From: an uncultured Lachnospiraceae bacterium
GTDB taxonomy: Bacteria > Bacillota > Clostridia > Lachnospirales > Lachnospiraceae
Direction of reading: 5' to 3'
Assembly (NCBI GenBank): GCA_947170415.1
Contig: CAMVTN010000002.1
Coordinates: 1 to 53,087 of the forward strand
DNA: 53,087 nucleotides
Part shown: positions 24,477-33,895 of the stretch, piece by piece
How positions within the stretch are numbered: the first letter of the stretch is position 1
Layout: every line of letters begins with the position of its first letter
Notes under the pieces: generated by a model
What the model was told of the DNA's origin: nothing
Database searches by the model: none
What the model saw: the letters and a program-made list of their open reading frames with translations, nothing else
Position numbers and translations under genes: made by a program

Positions 24477-25586
24477 TTAGCTTCTTGAATCAAGTATCCT
24501 GTAGCCGTGTTTCATGAGCAGGTTCACAGCTTTGCTGCAGGCTTCGCTCTCATAAAATTCTATATGAAGCGCGCCTTCCTCATAAGTCCGGTTGTGAACG
24601 ATCCCAATGTTTCTAAGTGACACAGAATGGGTAGACAGGATAGTAGCAATAGTAGCGATAGCTCCCGCTTCATCAATGATGTCACAGTGAAGATCATAGA
24701 CCTTGGGGATCGCTCCGACATTTGTATCGGACAAAGAATTGCGATACTGTTTAGCTCTGTCAAAAAGATCGATGAGACTGTCGCTGTCTCGTTTTGCAAT
24801 CAGTTCTTTAAGGTCAGAAAGCTTCTGCTGGTACATATCCATGAGCTTTATGATATTATCCGGGTTTGCCATGCAGATCTGCTCCCACATGGTAGGATCT
24901 GATGACGCTATGCGGGTTATATCCTTAAAGCCGCCGGCTGCGATAGCACGCATGTACTGCTCGGGAGAATCTGACTCGTGGATCAGATCAACCAGAGAAT
25001 ATGCGATCATATGCGGCAGATGACTGATGGCTGCTGTTACAAAGTCATGCTGATCCGGTGCGAGAGTAAGCGGTATGGAATCCAGAGAACGCACAAAGTC
25101 CTCGTATCGCTTCACGTCATCGGGAGTTGCTGAAGGTGATGGTGTAAGGATAAAATATGCGTTTTCTATCAGGTGATCATTGGCATTTTCATAACCTGAC
25201 TTTTCCGAACCTGCCATTGGATGTCCGCCGATAAATCTTGCATCAGGTGCGATCTTTTCAAGAGCCTTATGGATTTCCGACTTAACAGATCCTACATCGG
25301 TAAGGATGGTTTTTTCGGATAAATAAGGAAGAAGATCCTTTACAAAACGAATATTTGTACTTACCGGAGCGCACAGAAAGATAAAATCACAATCGCTGAA
25401 ATGTTCATCAACAGTATGTGTTCCGTACTGTATGATGCCATCTGAAAGAGCTGCCTCCAGAGGAGCGTCTGAACGATTAAGAGCGATGATCTCTGCATCA
25501 GGATATTTCTTTCTTATTGTCATGGCGATGGAGCCGCCGATCAGGCCAAGGGCGATAAAGCCAACTTTAAGTCTGCCGTTTTCCAT
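24477..25586 (-). CDS. tyrA: Prephenate dehydrogenase with C-terminal ACT domain
   Basis: 369 residues. Rossmann fold start VGFIALGLIGGSIA, then TDVGSVKSEIH and the prephenate-binding HPMAGSEKSGYENA block with its conserved His. The helical dimer domain has DQHDFVTAAISHLPHMIAYSL. The last 75 residues form an ACT domain (ATIATILSTHSVSLRNIGI), the usual site of tyrosine feedback. It converts prephenate to 4-hydroxyphenylpyruvate. First gene of the tyrA-aroA unit, transcribed from a promoter near 25661-25689. Confidence 0.96.
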   Translation of the reverse strand: MENGRLKVGFIALGLIGGSIAMTIRKKYPDAEIIALNRSDAPLEAALSDGIIQYGTHTVDEHFSDCDFIFLCAPVSTNIRFVKDLLPYLSEKTILTDVGSVKSEIHKALEKIAPDARFIGGHPMAGSEKSGYENANDHLIENAYFILTPSPSATPDDVKRYEDFVRSLDSIPLTLAPDQHDFVTAAISHLPHMIAYSLVDLIHESDSPEQYMRAIAAGGFKDITRIASSDPTMWEQICMANPDNIIKLMDMYQQKLSDLKELIAKRDSDSLIDLFDRAKQYRNSLSDTNVGAIPKVYDLHCDIIDEAGAIATIATILSTHSVSLRNIGIVHNRTYEEGALHIEFYESEACSKAVNLLMKHGYRILDSRS

Positions 25587-25660
25587 TTTTTTACCAAGCT
25601 TTCTCCCTAATAAAAGGGCAAAGACAGAACGTCTTTGATGTTTTTAGTTGAATCAGTGTC

Positions 25661-25689
25661 AGTATAGCACTTTGACGCGTTGAAGTAAA
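25661..25689 (-). promoter_or_regulatory. Promoter of the tyrA-aroA operon
   Basis: On the minus strand TTTACT (25689-25684), 17-nt spacer ending in TGC (an extended -10 element), TATACT (25666-25661). The leader of about 70 nt contains a 7-bp hairpin CAAAGAC/GTCTTTG at 25618-25636. Confidence 0.65.
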
Positions 25690-25756
25690 GAAGTAGTTGA
25701 GATAAGAGGGGTAAATAAAAATATGTTTGACGATTGTAGAAAACGCACAAAAGATG

Positions 25757-25785
25757 TTGCACAAAATATGATTATTTAGTAAAAT
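25757..25785 (+). promoter_or_regulatory. Promoter of the EF-G-like gene
   Basis: TTGCAC (25757-25762), 17-nt spacer, TAAAAT (25780-25785). It gives a leader of about 135 nt before the start at 25927, in which I see no clear riboswitch. Confidence 0.65.
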
Positions 25786-25926
25786 ATTCTCATTGAACCA
25801 GGTGCCTGCACAGGTTTTGAATAACAAAATAGACCATGTTGCGTAAAATGCTGATACAGAACGACATGATGGTCAAAAAACAGGGACGGCATGGATCAAA
25901 ATATTGGAAGGCGGAGGTAATTTCAT

Positions 25927-28020
25927 ATGAAAGTGTACACGACGGATAAGATTCGGAATGTGGTTTTGCTGGGCCACGGCGGTTCCGGAAAGACAAGCCT
26001 TGTAGAAGCAATGGCTAAGCTTTCCGGTCTGACGAACAGGCTCGGCAGTGTCAGTGATGGTTCAACCATCAGCGATTATTCCAAGGAAGAACAGAAGCGT
26101 AAATTCTCCATCAGCACTTCGGTGATCCCCATTGAGTGGGAGGATACCAAGCTGAATATTCTCGACACGCCGGGCTATTTTGATTTTGTCGGTGAAGCAG
26201 AGGAGGCTATTTCTGCAGCTGCAAGCGCTATCATTGTCATCAATGGTAAAGCTGGCGTTGAAACCGGCACAGAAAAGGCATGGGAGATGTGCGAGAAGTA
26301 CAATATTCCCAGAATGTTCTATGTATCCAATATGGATATCGATGATGCTTCCTTTAAGAATGTGCTTGAGGAGCTCACAAGTCTTTACGGAAAGAAAATC
26401 GCGCCTTTCCACTTCCCAATTCGTGAAAATGAAAAATTCGTAGGCTACGTTAATGTTGTGGCTGAAAAGGCTTTCCGCTGGAATGATAAGGGAGATGCAG
26501 TTGAGACTGAGATCCCGGAGTATTCCAAGGAGAATCTCGGAATATATCGTGATTCCCTGATGGAAGCTGTAGCAGAGACCAGCGAAGACTTTATGGAACG
26601 CTATTTTAACGGAGAACAGTTCTCTGACGCTGAGATCCGTGCAGCACTCCATGCGAGTGTTTGCGATGGAACTATCGTTCCGATCACAATGGGTTCCAAT
26701 ACATTGATCCAGGGTATTTATACATTGCTTGATGACTGCGTAAAGTATCTGCCGAGTCCAGAGGGAAGAAAGATCGCAGGTATCGATACAGCATCCAGTG
26801 AGATTTTTGAAGCTGATTATGACTTCTCAAAGCCAAAGACAGCAATCGTATGGAAGACCATCATCGATCCGTTCATCGGTAAGTATTCCTTATTTAAGGT
26901 TTGCTCGGGCGTAATAAAGAGCGGAGATGTTTTATATAACGTAAATAAGGACGTAGAAGAAAAGACCGGAAAGCTTTATATACTTTGTGGAAATAAGGCA
27001 GTGGAAGTACCTGAACTCCATGCAGGAGATATAGGTGCATTCGCAAAGCTCGCTGTTACAAAGACAGGTGACTCACTTGGAACTAAGGCAACGGCTATCA
27101 GATTTGGTAAGCCGATGATCTCTACACCGTACACGGCAATGAGATATAAGCCGGTGAATAAGTCTGATGTAGATAAGATCTCTCAGGCACTTACACGTAT
27201 CTGTGACGAGGATCTTACTCTTAAGGATATTAACGATGCAGAAAATCACCAGACACTTCTCTATGGTATTGGTGAGCAGCAGCTTGATATCGTTAAGACG
27301 AAGCTTGAAAATGAATACAAGGTTCAGATCACACTTTCCAAGCCGAAGGTTGCATATCGCGAGACTATCCGCGGAAAGTCTGATGTTCAGGGAAGATATA
27401 AGAAGCAGACCGGTGGACATGGTCAGTTTGGTGATGTAAAGATGATCTTTGAGCCTAGCGGAGACCTTGAAAAGCCTTATGTATTTGAGGAAAGAGTTGT
27501 TGGTGGAGCTGTTCCGAAGAACTTTTTCCCGGCAGTAGAAAAAGGACTCACAGAGTCTGTTTCCAAGGGACCTCTCGCAGCTTACCCGGTTGTTGGTGTA
27601 AAGGCTATTCTTTATGATGGATCCTATCATCCGGTAGATTCCTCAGAGCAGTCCTTTAAGACAGCAGCAAAGCTGGCTTTCAAGGATGGATTTATGCAGG
27701 CAACACCGATCCTCCTCGAGCCTATCATGAGCCTCAAGGTAAGAGTACCTGATAAGTATACAGGTGATGTAATGGGTGACCTGAATAAACGCCGTGGACG
27801 AGTTATGGGAATGAATCCTGACGAAAACGGCAAGCAGGTTATCGAGGCTGAGATACCTGAGGCAAATCTCTTTGGATACAATACAGACCTTCGTTCCATG
27901 ACAGGAGGCCGTGGAGAGTATTCATATGAATTTAACCGTTATGAGCCGGCACCTTCTGATATTCAGGCAAAGGAGATCGAGTCGCGTAAGGATAAGATCG
28001 AAAAGAATATTGATGAGTGA
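25927..28020 (+). CDS. EF-G-like translational GTPase
   Basis: 697 residues with the five EF-G domains. P-loop GHGGSGKTS (16-24), switch II LDTPGYFDF, later domain-III/IV blocks KQTGGHGQFGDVKM and the C-terminal RGRVMGMNPDENGKQVIEAEIPEANLFGY. It belongs to the divergent FusA2-like branch rather than canonical EF-G: the G4 motif reads SNMD (134-137) where NKMD is expected, and the N-terminus begins at once with the G domain. Branch members act on ribosomes under special conditions, but their role is poorly defined. It is a single-gene unit with its own promoter and terminator. Confidence 0.9.
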   Translation: MKVYTTDKIRNVVLLGHGGSGKTSLVEAMAKLSGLTNRLGSVSDGSTISDYSKEEQKRKFSISTSVIPIEWEDTKLNILDTPGYFDFVGEAEEAISAAASAIIVINGKAGVETGTEKAWEMCEKYNIPRMFYVSNMDIDDASFKNVLEELTSLYGKKIAPFHFPIRENEKFVGYVNVVAEKAFRWNDKGDAVETEIPEYSKENLGIYRDSLMEAVAETSEDFMERYFNGEQFSDAEIRAALHASVCDGTIVPITMGSNTLIQGIYTLLDDCVKYLPSPEGRKIAGIDTASSEIFEADYDFSKPKTAIVWKTIIDPFIGKYSLFKVCSGVIKSGDVLYNVNKDVEEKTGKLYILCGNKAVEVPELHAGDIGAFAKLAVTKTGDSLGTKATAIRFGKPMISTPYTAMRYKPVNKSDVDKISQALTRICDEDLTLKDINDAENHQTLLYGIGEQQLDIVKTKLENEYKVQITLSKPKVAYRETIRGKSDVQGRYKKQTGGHGQFGDVKMIFEPSGDLEKPYVFEERVVGGAVPKNFFPAVEKGLTESVSKGPLAAYPVVGVKAILYDGSYHPVDSSEQSFKTAAKLAFKDGFMQATPILLEPIMSLKVRVPDKYTGDVMGDLNKRRGRVMGMNPDENGKQVIEAEIPEANLFGYNTDLRSMTGGRGEYSYEFNRYEPAPSDIQAKEIESRKDKIEKNIDE

Positions 28021-28053
28021 TCATCGGTAAAATAAGACTATAAAAAGATATGA

Positions 28054-28087
28054 GGCGGTCACGGATCCATAACCGTGACCGCCTTTT
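28054..28087 (+). terminator. Terminator after the EF-G-like gene
   Basis: GGCGGTCACGG (28054-28064) and CCGTGACCGCC (28073-28083) form a perfect 11-bp stem followed by TTTT. Confidence 0.9.
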
Positions 28088-28114
28088 ACAGTTGTAGACA
28101 TGCGGAGCATACGG

Positions 28115-29608
28115 ATGAAAAAAATAAGAGCGGGTACGGCAATTGAATACATGTTTGTTGGAATTTCCGGAATATTGTTCATACTTGTGGCATCGAGCTG
28201 GACCAGTCCGCTTTTTCCGTGGGCATACGGATACGACAGTTCCTGGTATTCGCTGATGGGAAGAGCAATAATTGAGGGGAAAGTGCCGTATAAGGATCTT
28301 TTTGATCTAAAGGGACCGGTATTGTTTTTTTATGAAGCACTGGGACAATTTTTTGTCAGAGGCAGAAACGGTATCTTTCTGATCCAGTGTGTTTCTATTG
28401 TTTTTACGACAGGTTTTTTATATAAGCTGTCAAGACTTTATCTTGATCGTTTTGCATCCGCGTTTATTCTGATGCTTTTTTATTTCACAGAGTTTTCGAT
28501 TCTGTGGGGTGGAAATACAGCAGAAGAACTTTTTATGCCTTTTAATATGGCTGCAGTATATTTTGTGGTGAATTATCTCAAGAACAAGCGTTATGAAGAA
28601 TGCGAGATCCCTTCTTTCGCTCTGGGACTGGGTTTTGCGATCATGGCACTGTCAAAAATAACTATTGCGATGGCACTGGTTTCGTCGGTGATAACGGTTG
28701 TTACATGCCTTGTTTTAAAGAAAGAATGGAAAAACATAGCAAGATCGGCAGGTTACTTTTTGACAGGGAGTTTGATCGTCATACTTCCGGTGCTTTTTTA
28801 TTTTGGATTTCGAGGTGCACTTTCTGACTTTTTCTTTGCGGTATTTACTTTTGCATTTAAGAGATCCACTGACTATTACGAGGCTTTTTCTCTTGATTGG
28901 GAGAAGTCACTTTTGATAGCTGATGCGGCTTTTGTTTTCGGGCTCCTCTTAAAAGGGGATAGCGATGAAAAGAAAGAAATTAAATTATTGATAATAGTGA
29001 CATCGGTCATAACCTATCTGCTTTTACATCTTGGAACACCATATCCGTATTATTTTCTGTCTCTGATGCCACTTTTGGGCCTGTTTTCAGTATTGTGGAT
29101 GAAAAATATAAAGGAGTTTATTGGCGGCATAAGGAAAAGAGAGCTTACATCGGGTCGTATCGCCGTAAACATTGCAATGATCCTGCTGATCGTACCTGCT
29201 GTTGGATTTTGGATCGTTCCTTCCGCAAATAAGATAGAAGAAAATATAAATATTTATCGATATGATATTGGACGGGATCAGGTCAGGGACTGCATTGAGA
29301 TCAATGAACTGATTCCGGAATGGGAAAGAAATGAGGTATATAATCTGGAATCCGGCATGATATATTATGAAGTGAATCAAATGCTGCCTGCTAATAAATA
29401 TCCTGTAAATCTGCCGTATTTTCTGCATCTTCATCCGCCGATAAAAGAAGAAGTGCTTCGGAAACTACGGATAGAAAGACCTGTGTGGATCATCTGTGAG
29501 TATATGGATGGTTTTGATGACGAAGACATAAAAAATTATGTTTTTGATAATTATGAGCTTATAGCTGATAACACAGGTGAACAGCTTTACAGACGTTGCA
29601 AACCTTGA
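28115..29608 (+). CDS. Multi-pass membrane protein, GT-C glycosyltransferase-like
   Basis: 497 residues from the ATG at 28115, with GGAG 7 nt before; an earlier in-frame ATG at 28100 has no such site. About ten hydrophobic segments are visible. The first external loop reads YGYDSSWYSLMGRAIIEG and then DLFDLKGPVLFF, resembling the acidic-loop pattern of the dolichyl-phosphate-mannose/ArnT-like GT-C group. The C-terminal 130 residues are soluble. Such enzymes move a sugar from a lipid carrier to a surface acceptor. No partner glycosylation genes are adjacent, so acceptor and donor are unknown. Confidence 0.65.
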   Translation: MKKIRAGTAIEYMFVGISGILFILVASSWTSPLFPWAYGYDSSWYSLMGRAIIEGKVPYKDLFDLKGPVLFFYEALGQFFVRGRNGIFLIQCVSIVFTTGFLYKLSRLYLDRFASAFILMLFYFTEFSILWGGNTAEELFMPFNMAAVYFVVNYLKNKRYEECEIPSFALGLGFAIMALSKITIAMALVSSVITVVTCLVLKKEWKNIARSAGYFLTGSLIVILPVLFYFGFRGALSDFFFAVFTFAFKRSTDYYEAFSLDWEKSLLIADAAFVFGLLLKGDSDEKKEIKLLIIVTSVITYLLLHLGTPYPYYFLSLMPLLGLFSVLWMKNIKEFIGGIRKRELTSGRIAVNIAMILLIVPAVGFWIVPSANKIEENINIYRYDIGRDQVRDCIEINELIPEWERNEVYNLESGMIYYEVNQMLPANKYPVNLPYFLHLHPPIKEEVLRKLRIERPVWIICEYMDGFDDEDIKNYVFDNYELIADNTGEQLYRRCKP

Positions 29609-29758
29609 CTTTTCAAGGGTAACGCATTAAACTTGAAACGTTGATTTTCGTTACTTGAGCCGACACAGGTAACACATTTTTCATGGGGAACGACATGAAA
29701 GATATGAGTATAAACAACGAAAAGAATTATGATTACGTTCCGGAATGAGAGGAAATAA

Positions 29759-32158
29759 ATGGCAGAACCGTATAATCACGCCCAGGTGGAAGATAAATGG
29801 ACAAAGATCTGGGAAGAGCACCCGGTTAATGTAAACGACGGAAAGCGTCCGAAGTATTACTGTCTGGATATGTTCCCATATCCGTCTGGCGCTGGACTTC
29901 ATGTAGGTCACTGGAGAGGATATGTTATCTCTGATGTATGGAGTCGTTATAAGCTGATGAACGGCTACTATGTCATTCACCCGATGGGATGGGATGCATT
30001 CGGACTCCCGGCTGAGAACTATGCGATCAAGACCGGTCAGCATCCGTCGATTTCTACCCAGAAGAATATAGATAATATCCGCCGTCAGGTTAAGCAGATC
30101 GGTGCAATCTATGACTGGGACATGGAGCTTAATACAACAGATCCTAAGTTTTATAAGTGGTCTCAGTGGATCTTTGTTCAGCTCTTTAAGAAGGGTCTCG
30201 CATACGAAAAAGAGATGCCTCTTAACTGGTGCCCGAGCTGTAAGGCTGTACTTGCAAATGAGGAAGTTGTTGATGGTAAGTGTGAGCGCTGCCACAGCGA
30301 AGTTACAAAGAAGAATCTCCGTCAGTGGATGTTGAAGATCACAGCTTATGCTGATCGTCTTCTTGATGACCTTGATGCACTCGACTGGCCTGAAAAGGTT
30401 AAGAAGATGCAGACAGACTGGATCGGCCGAAGCTATGGTGCAGAGGTTGACTTCCCGGTAGAGAACCGTGACGAAAAGATCACAGTTTATACAACTCGTC
30501 CGGATACTCTTCATGGTGCTACATTCATGGTACTTGCACCTGAGCACGATCTTGCGAAGAGCCTTGCAACAGACGATCAGAGAGATGCTGTTGAAAAGTA
30601 CATCGCTGAAGCTGCAAATAAGTCCAATGTTGACCGTATGCAGGCGAAGGAAAAGACTGGTGTATTCACAGGTTCTTATGCGATAAATCCGCTTAACGGC
30701 AATAAGGTTCCGATCTGGCTTTCAGACTATGTTCTTGCTGATTATGGTACAGGAGCTATCATGTGCGTACCTGCACACGATGATCGTGACTTTGCATTTG
30801 CTAAGAAATTTGACCTTCCTATCGTTCAGGTAATCGCTAAGGACGGTAAGGAAATTGAAAATATGGAAGAGGCTTATACCGAGGCTGCCGGAACAATGAT
30901 CAACTCCGGTGAGTGGAATGGTATGGAGTCTGCAGTGCTTAAGAAAGAGGCACCTCATATCGTTGAAGAGAAGGGCTTTGGTCGCGCAAAGAAGAACTAC
31001 AAGCTTCGTGACTGGGTATTCTCAAGACAGAGATACTGGGGTGAGCCTATTCCGATCATCCACTGCCCGAAGTGCGGTGCTGTACCTGTTCCTGAAAAGG
31101 ATCTGCCGGTAGTTCTTCCTAATGTTGAGTCATATCAGCCGACTGATACGGGTGAGTCACCTCTCGCAGCAATGGATGAATGGGTTAATACAACATGCCC
31201 GTGCTGTGGTGCACCTGCAAAGAGAGAAACAAATACTATGCCTCAGTGGGCAGGATCTTCATGGTACTTCCTGCGTTATGTGGATGCTCATAACAATGAT
31301 GCACTTGTTGATCGTGAAAAGGCAGATAAGTATCTTCCGGTAGATATGTATATCGGTGGAGTAGAGCATGCGGTTCTTCATCTTCTTTACTCCAGATTCT
31401 GGACAATGTTCCTGCATGATATCGGAGCAGTAGATTTCGATGAGCCTTTCAAGAAGCTCTTTAACCAGGGTATGATCCTCGGCCCGAAGGGCGTAAAGAT
31501 GAGTAAGTCTCTTGGTAATGTCGTTTCACCTGATGATATGATCGACAACTACGGATGTGATACCCTTCGTATGTATGAGCTTTTCATCGGACCGCCTCAG
31601 CAGGATAGTGCATGGGATGACAGCGGTATCGAGGGTGTATATCGTTTCCTTTGCAAGGTTTGGAATCTCGTACTTGATAACAAGGATAAGAACGCAGCAG
31701 AGACAAAGGATCTCATCCGTCTCCGTCACCAGCTTATCGATACAGTAACAACAAGACTGCAGGGCTTCAATCTGAATACTGTAGTATCTGCATTCATGGA
31801 GTTTAACAATAAGCTCAGTAAGATGGATGTTGATAAGAAGACACTGGAAGCATATGTAACTCTTCTTGCTCCGTTTGCGCCTCACATGGCTGAGGAGCTT
31901 TGGCAGCAGCTTGGTCACGATACATCTGTATTTAAGGAAAAGTGGCCTGAGGCTGATAAGGCTGCTATGCAGGAAGATACACTTGAGATCCCTGTACAGG
32001 TTAACGGAAAGATCCGTGCTACTGTAAGTGTTGCAGCTGATGCAGGTAAAGATGAAGTTCTCGCTCTTGCAAAAGAGGCTGTAAAGGACAGACTTACAGA
32101 TAATATCGTAAAGGAGATTTACGTTCCGAAGAAGATCGTAAATATCGTAGTAAAATAA
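29759..32158 (+). CDS. leuS: Leucine-tRNA ligase
   Basis: 799 residues, the full length of bacterial LeuRS. HIGH-class motif GLHVGH (46-51) after MFPYPSGA, zinc-knuckle Cys pairs CPSC/CERC and CPKC/CPCC, the editing domain with TTRPDTLHGATF, and KMSKS at about 580-584. The anticodon-binding domain and a C-terminal ubiquitin-like tail (VQVNGKIRATVSV) are intact. GAGAGGAAATAA precedes the ATG. No T-box leader is seen in the 150 nt upstream. Confidence 0.98.
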   Translation: MAEPYNHAQVEDKWTKIWEEHPVNVNDGKRPKYYCLDMFPYPSGAGLHVGHWRGYVISDVWSRYKLMNGYYVIHPMGWDAFGLPAENYAIKTGQHPSISTQKNIDNIRRQVKQIGAIYDWDMELNTTDPKFYKWSQWIFVQLFKKGLAYEKEMPLNWCPSCKAVLANEEVVDGKCERCHSEVTKKNLRQWMLKITAYADRLLDDLDALDWPEKVKKMQTDWIGRSYGAEVDFPVENRDEKITVYTTRPDTLHGATFMVLAPEHDLAKSLATDDQRDAVEKYIAEAANKSNVDRMQAKEKTGVFTGSYAINPLNGNKVPIWLSDYVLADYGTGAIMCVPAHDDRDFAFAKKFDLPIVQVIAKDGKEIENMEEAYTEAAGTMINSGEWNGMESAVLKKEAPHIVEEKGFGRAKKNYKLRDWVFSRQRYWGEPIPIIHCPKCGAVPVPEKDLPVVLPNVESYQPTDTGESPLAAMDEWVNTTCPCCGAPAKRETNTMPQWAGSSWYFLRYVDAHNNDALVDREKADKYLPVDMYIGGVEHAVLHLLYSRFWTMFLHDIGAVDFDEPFKKLFNQGMILGPKGVKMSKSLGNVVSPDDMIDNYGCDTLRMYELFIGPPQQDSAWDDSGIEGVYRFLCKVWNLVLDNKDKNAAETKDLIRLRHQLIDTVTTRLQGFNLNTVVSAFMEFNNKLSKMDVDKKTLEAYVTLLAPFAPHMAEELWQQLGHDTSVFKEKWPEADKAAMQEDTLEIPVQVNGKIRATVSVAADAGKDEVLALAKEAVKDRLTDNIVKEIYVPKKIVNIVVK

Positions 32159-32161
32159 AAA

Positions 32162-32983
32162 ATGAGTCTTGATAAGTATTTAAATCATTATCTCGACTGG
32201 GAGAAGGCGGGGCCATTCCTCGCCTTTTCCTTTGCCGGATTGATCGTAATAATCGCGCTGATACTTATATGTGCAAAAATAGTCGGCGCAGGTAAAAATT
32301 ACACCGAAGATGAAGACGAAGAAGAGTTAAATCCGCGAAAGAAAAAGAAGAGACCGATGACAGCCGGAGAGCGTTGGATCGAACGGTTTTATTCGCTTAT
32401 TTTTTCAAATACGTCGATCCTGTTTTTTATTTCTGCCTATTATCTTACAGACAGATTTTTACAGTATTTTCCGGAGGCATGGGCTGTATGGCAGGATTAT
32501 GATGATTTTATCCTGTTGGCGGCATTGCTCTGTTCAACGCTCTTAAATAATCTGTTGGACAGGATCATCGTGAGACTCAGAAGTCTTACAAATGAAGACA
32601 GAGCTGCAATGAAGCTCGTTGCCATGATCTATCTGATCCTTATATTCGCTTATATCAAGTTTATATATGAGGATAATAACTATGATGAACTGATCATGTA
32701 TTTCATCACTCTTATGATCGGTCGTTTTGTTTATTTTGATGCGTCATTCCATGATTTCATCGTGGCAATGGGGGCGGCACTTAAGAATATCCCGTTCCTG
32801 ATCCTTGTACTGGCTTATTCCGGAGCAATGTGCTATATAGGATTTACATCAAAGTTCCTTTGGACTTCAAATGGTGTAATTGTTAGCGTATTCATCACGC
32901 ATTTGTTTATGGATATTGCTATTTTCTTTATTCATCACACAAGAATTGTGAGATTGATCACCAGAAAATCTAAGAAACAGTAA
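32162..32983 (+). CDS. Membrane protein of unknown function, coupled to leuS
   Basis: 273 residues. One N-terminal helix (about 18-40) is followed by a highly charged cytoplasmic loop (DEDEEELNPRKKKKR), then five or six helices (about 75-250) and a basic tail. It starts 3 nt after the leuS stop and has no ribosome binding site of its own, so translation is probably coupled. No domain is recognisable. The paired terminator at 32984-33034 closes the leuS unit. Confidence 0.7.
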   Translation: MSLDKYLNHYLDWEKAGPFLAFSFAGLIVIIALILICAKIVGAGKNYTEDEDEEELNPRKKKKRPMTAGERWIERFYSLIFSNTSILFFISAYYLTDRFLQYFPEAWAVWQDYDDFILLAALLCSTLLNNLLDRIIVRLRSLTNEDRAAMKLVAMIYLILIFAYIKFIYEDNNYDELIMYFITLMIGRFVYFDASFHDFIVAMGAALKNIPFLILVLAYSGAMCYIGFTSKFLWTSNGVIVSVFITHLFMDIAIFFIHHTRIVRLITRKSKKQ

Positions 32984-33040
32984 AATATCGGCTGTGTTGA
33001 TTCCTTTTTGGGGGAATATGGCACAGCCGATATTATTGTT
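32984..33040 (+). terminator. Terminator after the leuS unit
   Basis: AATATCGGCTGTG (32984-32996) and CACAGCCGATATT (33022-33034) form a 13-bp perfect stem with a 25-nt loop, followed by ATTGTTTT. The loop is longer than usual. Confidence 0.7.
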
Positions 33041-33096
33041 TTAAACAGGAAATCCGATAAAGATATGGGAAACTATTTACAGAGGAGGATTTCGCC

Positions 33097-33717
33097 ATGT
33101 CGATAAGGAAAACATTACTTCTTCTGACTTTGAATTATATATGTATCTTCTTTTGGATATTTTCATATCGGGCGGCGATATTTAGTGTCCTTTTTCTGTA
33201 TCCGGTAACGATCCTGATAGTGACGTTTGATTCGTTGCTGCTTGACAGTCGGAAAAGCATAATGTTCTGGTGCTCAAATCTCATGCTTGCAACGGCAATA
33301 GGGATAATACTCCAGACGTGGCTCATAGGGAGATATTTCGGGCCGGTCAGCATTGCGTTGATCATCAGGATGTTTATCGAAATAGGTGCCGCTTCTGTGA
33401 TGATATATATCGCAGCACTGATCGCGGGTCGTATGAGTGAAAAGGCAGCGCCGGCAAGAGCACGAAGACGGGAACGCAGACGCATCGAGAGAGACACGAG
33501 CCCGCTCACTCAAAGAGGCGATGGATACGAGAAATACGGGCTTGATGAGATGGAAGAGGTTATTGCTGACGAAGACTATCATTATGGTCGTGATGAAGCA
33601 GATGAGGAAATGGGTCCCGTAAACAAGTTCAAGGGTGATCAGGGGGATTATATAAAGGCTCCTGAAGAAACTGAAAACAAAGAAGACGAGCGTAATCGTG
33701 TGATCAAGAAAAAATAA
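33097..33717 (+). CDS. Membrane protein with a long charged tail, unknown function
   Basis: 206 residues. Four hydrophobic segments fill residues 5-115. A basic stretch ARARRRERRRIERD (about 119-132) then gives way to an acidic tail rich in Glu, Asp and Tyr up to the Lys-rich end. AGAGGAGG precedes the start. A basic patch beside the membrane followed by an acidic disordered tail suggests a scaffold or regulator rather than an enzyme, but no family is recognised. It is a single gene between two terminators. Confidence 0.7.
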   Translation: MSIRKTLLLLTLNYICIFFWIFSYRAAIFSVLFLYPVTILIVTFDSLLLDSRKSIMFWCSNLMLATAIGIILQTWLIGRYFGPVSIALIIRMFIEIGAASVMIYIAALIAGRMSEKAAPARARRRERRRIERDTSPLTQRGDGYEKYGLDEMEEVIADEDYHYGRDEADEEMGPVNKFKGDQGDYIKAPEETENKEDERNRVIKKK

Positions 33718-33747
33718 CAAATGAAATAAATATATTTTTGTAAAAAA

Positions 33748-33778
33748 ACATCTGCTACATGGTGCAGATGTTTTTTTA
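33748..33778. terminator. Terminator after the charged-tail membrane protein gene
   Basis: ACATCTGC (33748-33755) and GCAGATGT (33764-33771), extended by A/T pairs on the outside, with seven T after the stem. Confidence 0.88.
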
Positions 33779-33895
33779 CTCTGCTATGATAAAGAGAAGC
33801 TCTGCAAATGTTTTATTTCAAGTGCATCATAATCTTAAAATAAATTTTGCAGACAAGGGGAAACTAAGAGAATGGGATAAGGAGAGTATACGATT

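Noticed and set aside
29609-29758. T-box riboswitch for leuS
   Set aside because: The leader is only 150 nt, no TGGNACCGCG-like T-box sequence is present and no terminator precedes the start codon.
29681-30547. 288-codon open frame on the minus strand
   Set aside because: It lies wholly opposite leuS and its leader, has no recognisable domain and is explained by codon bias of the true gene.
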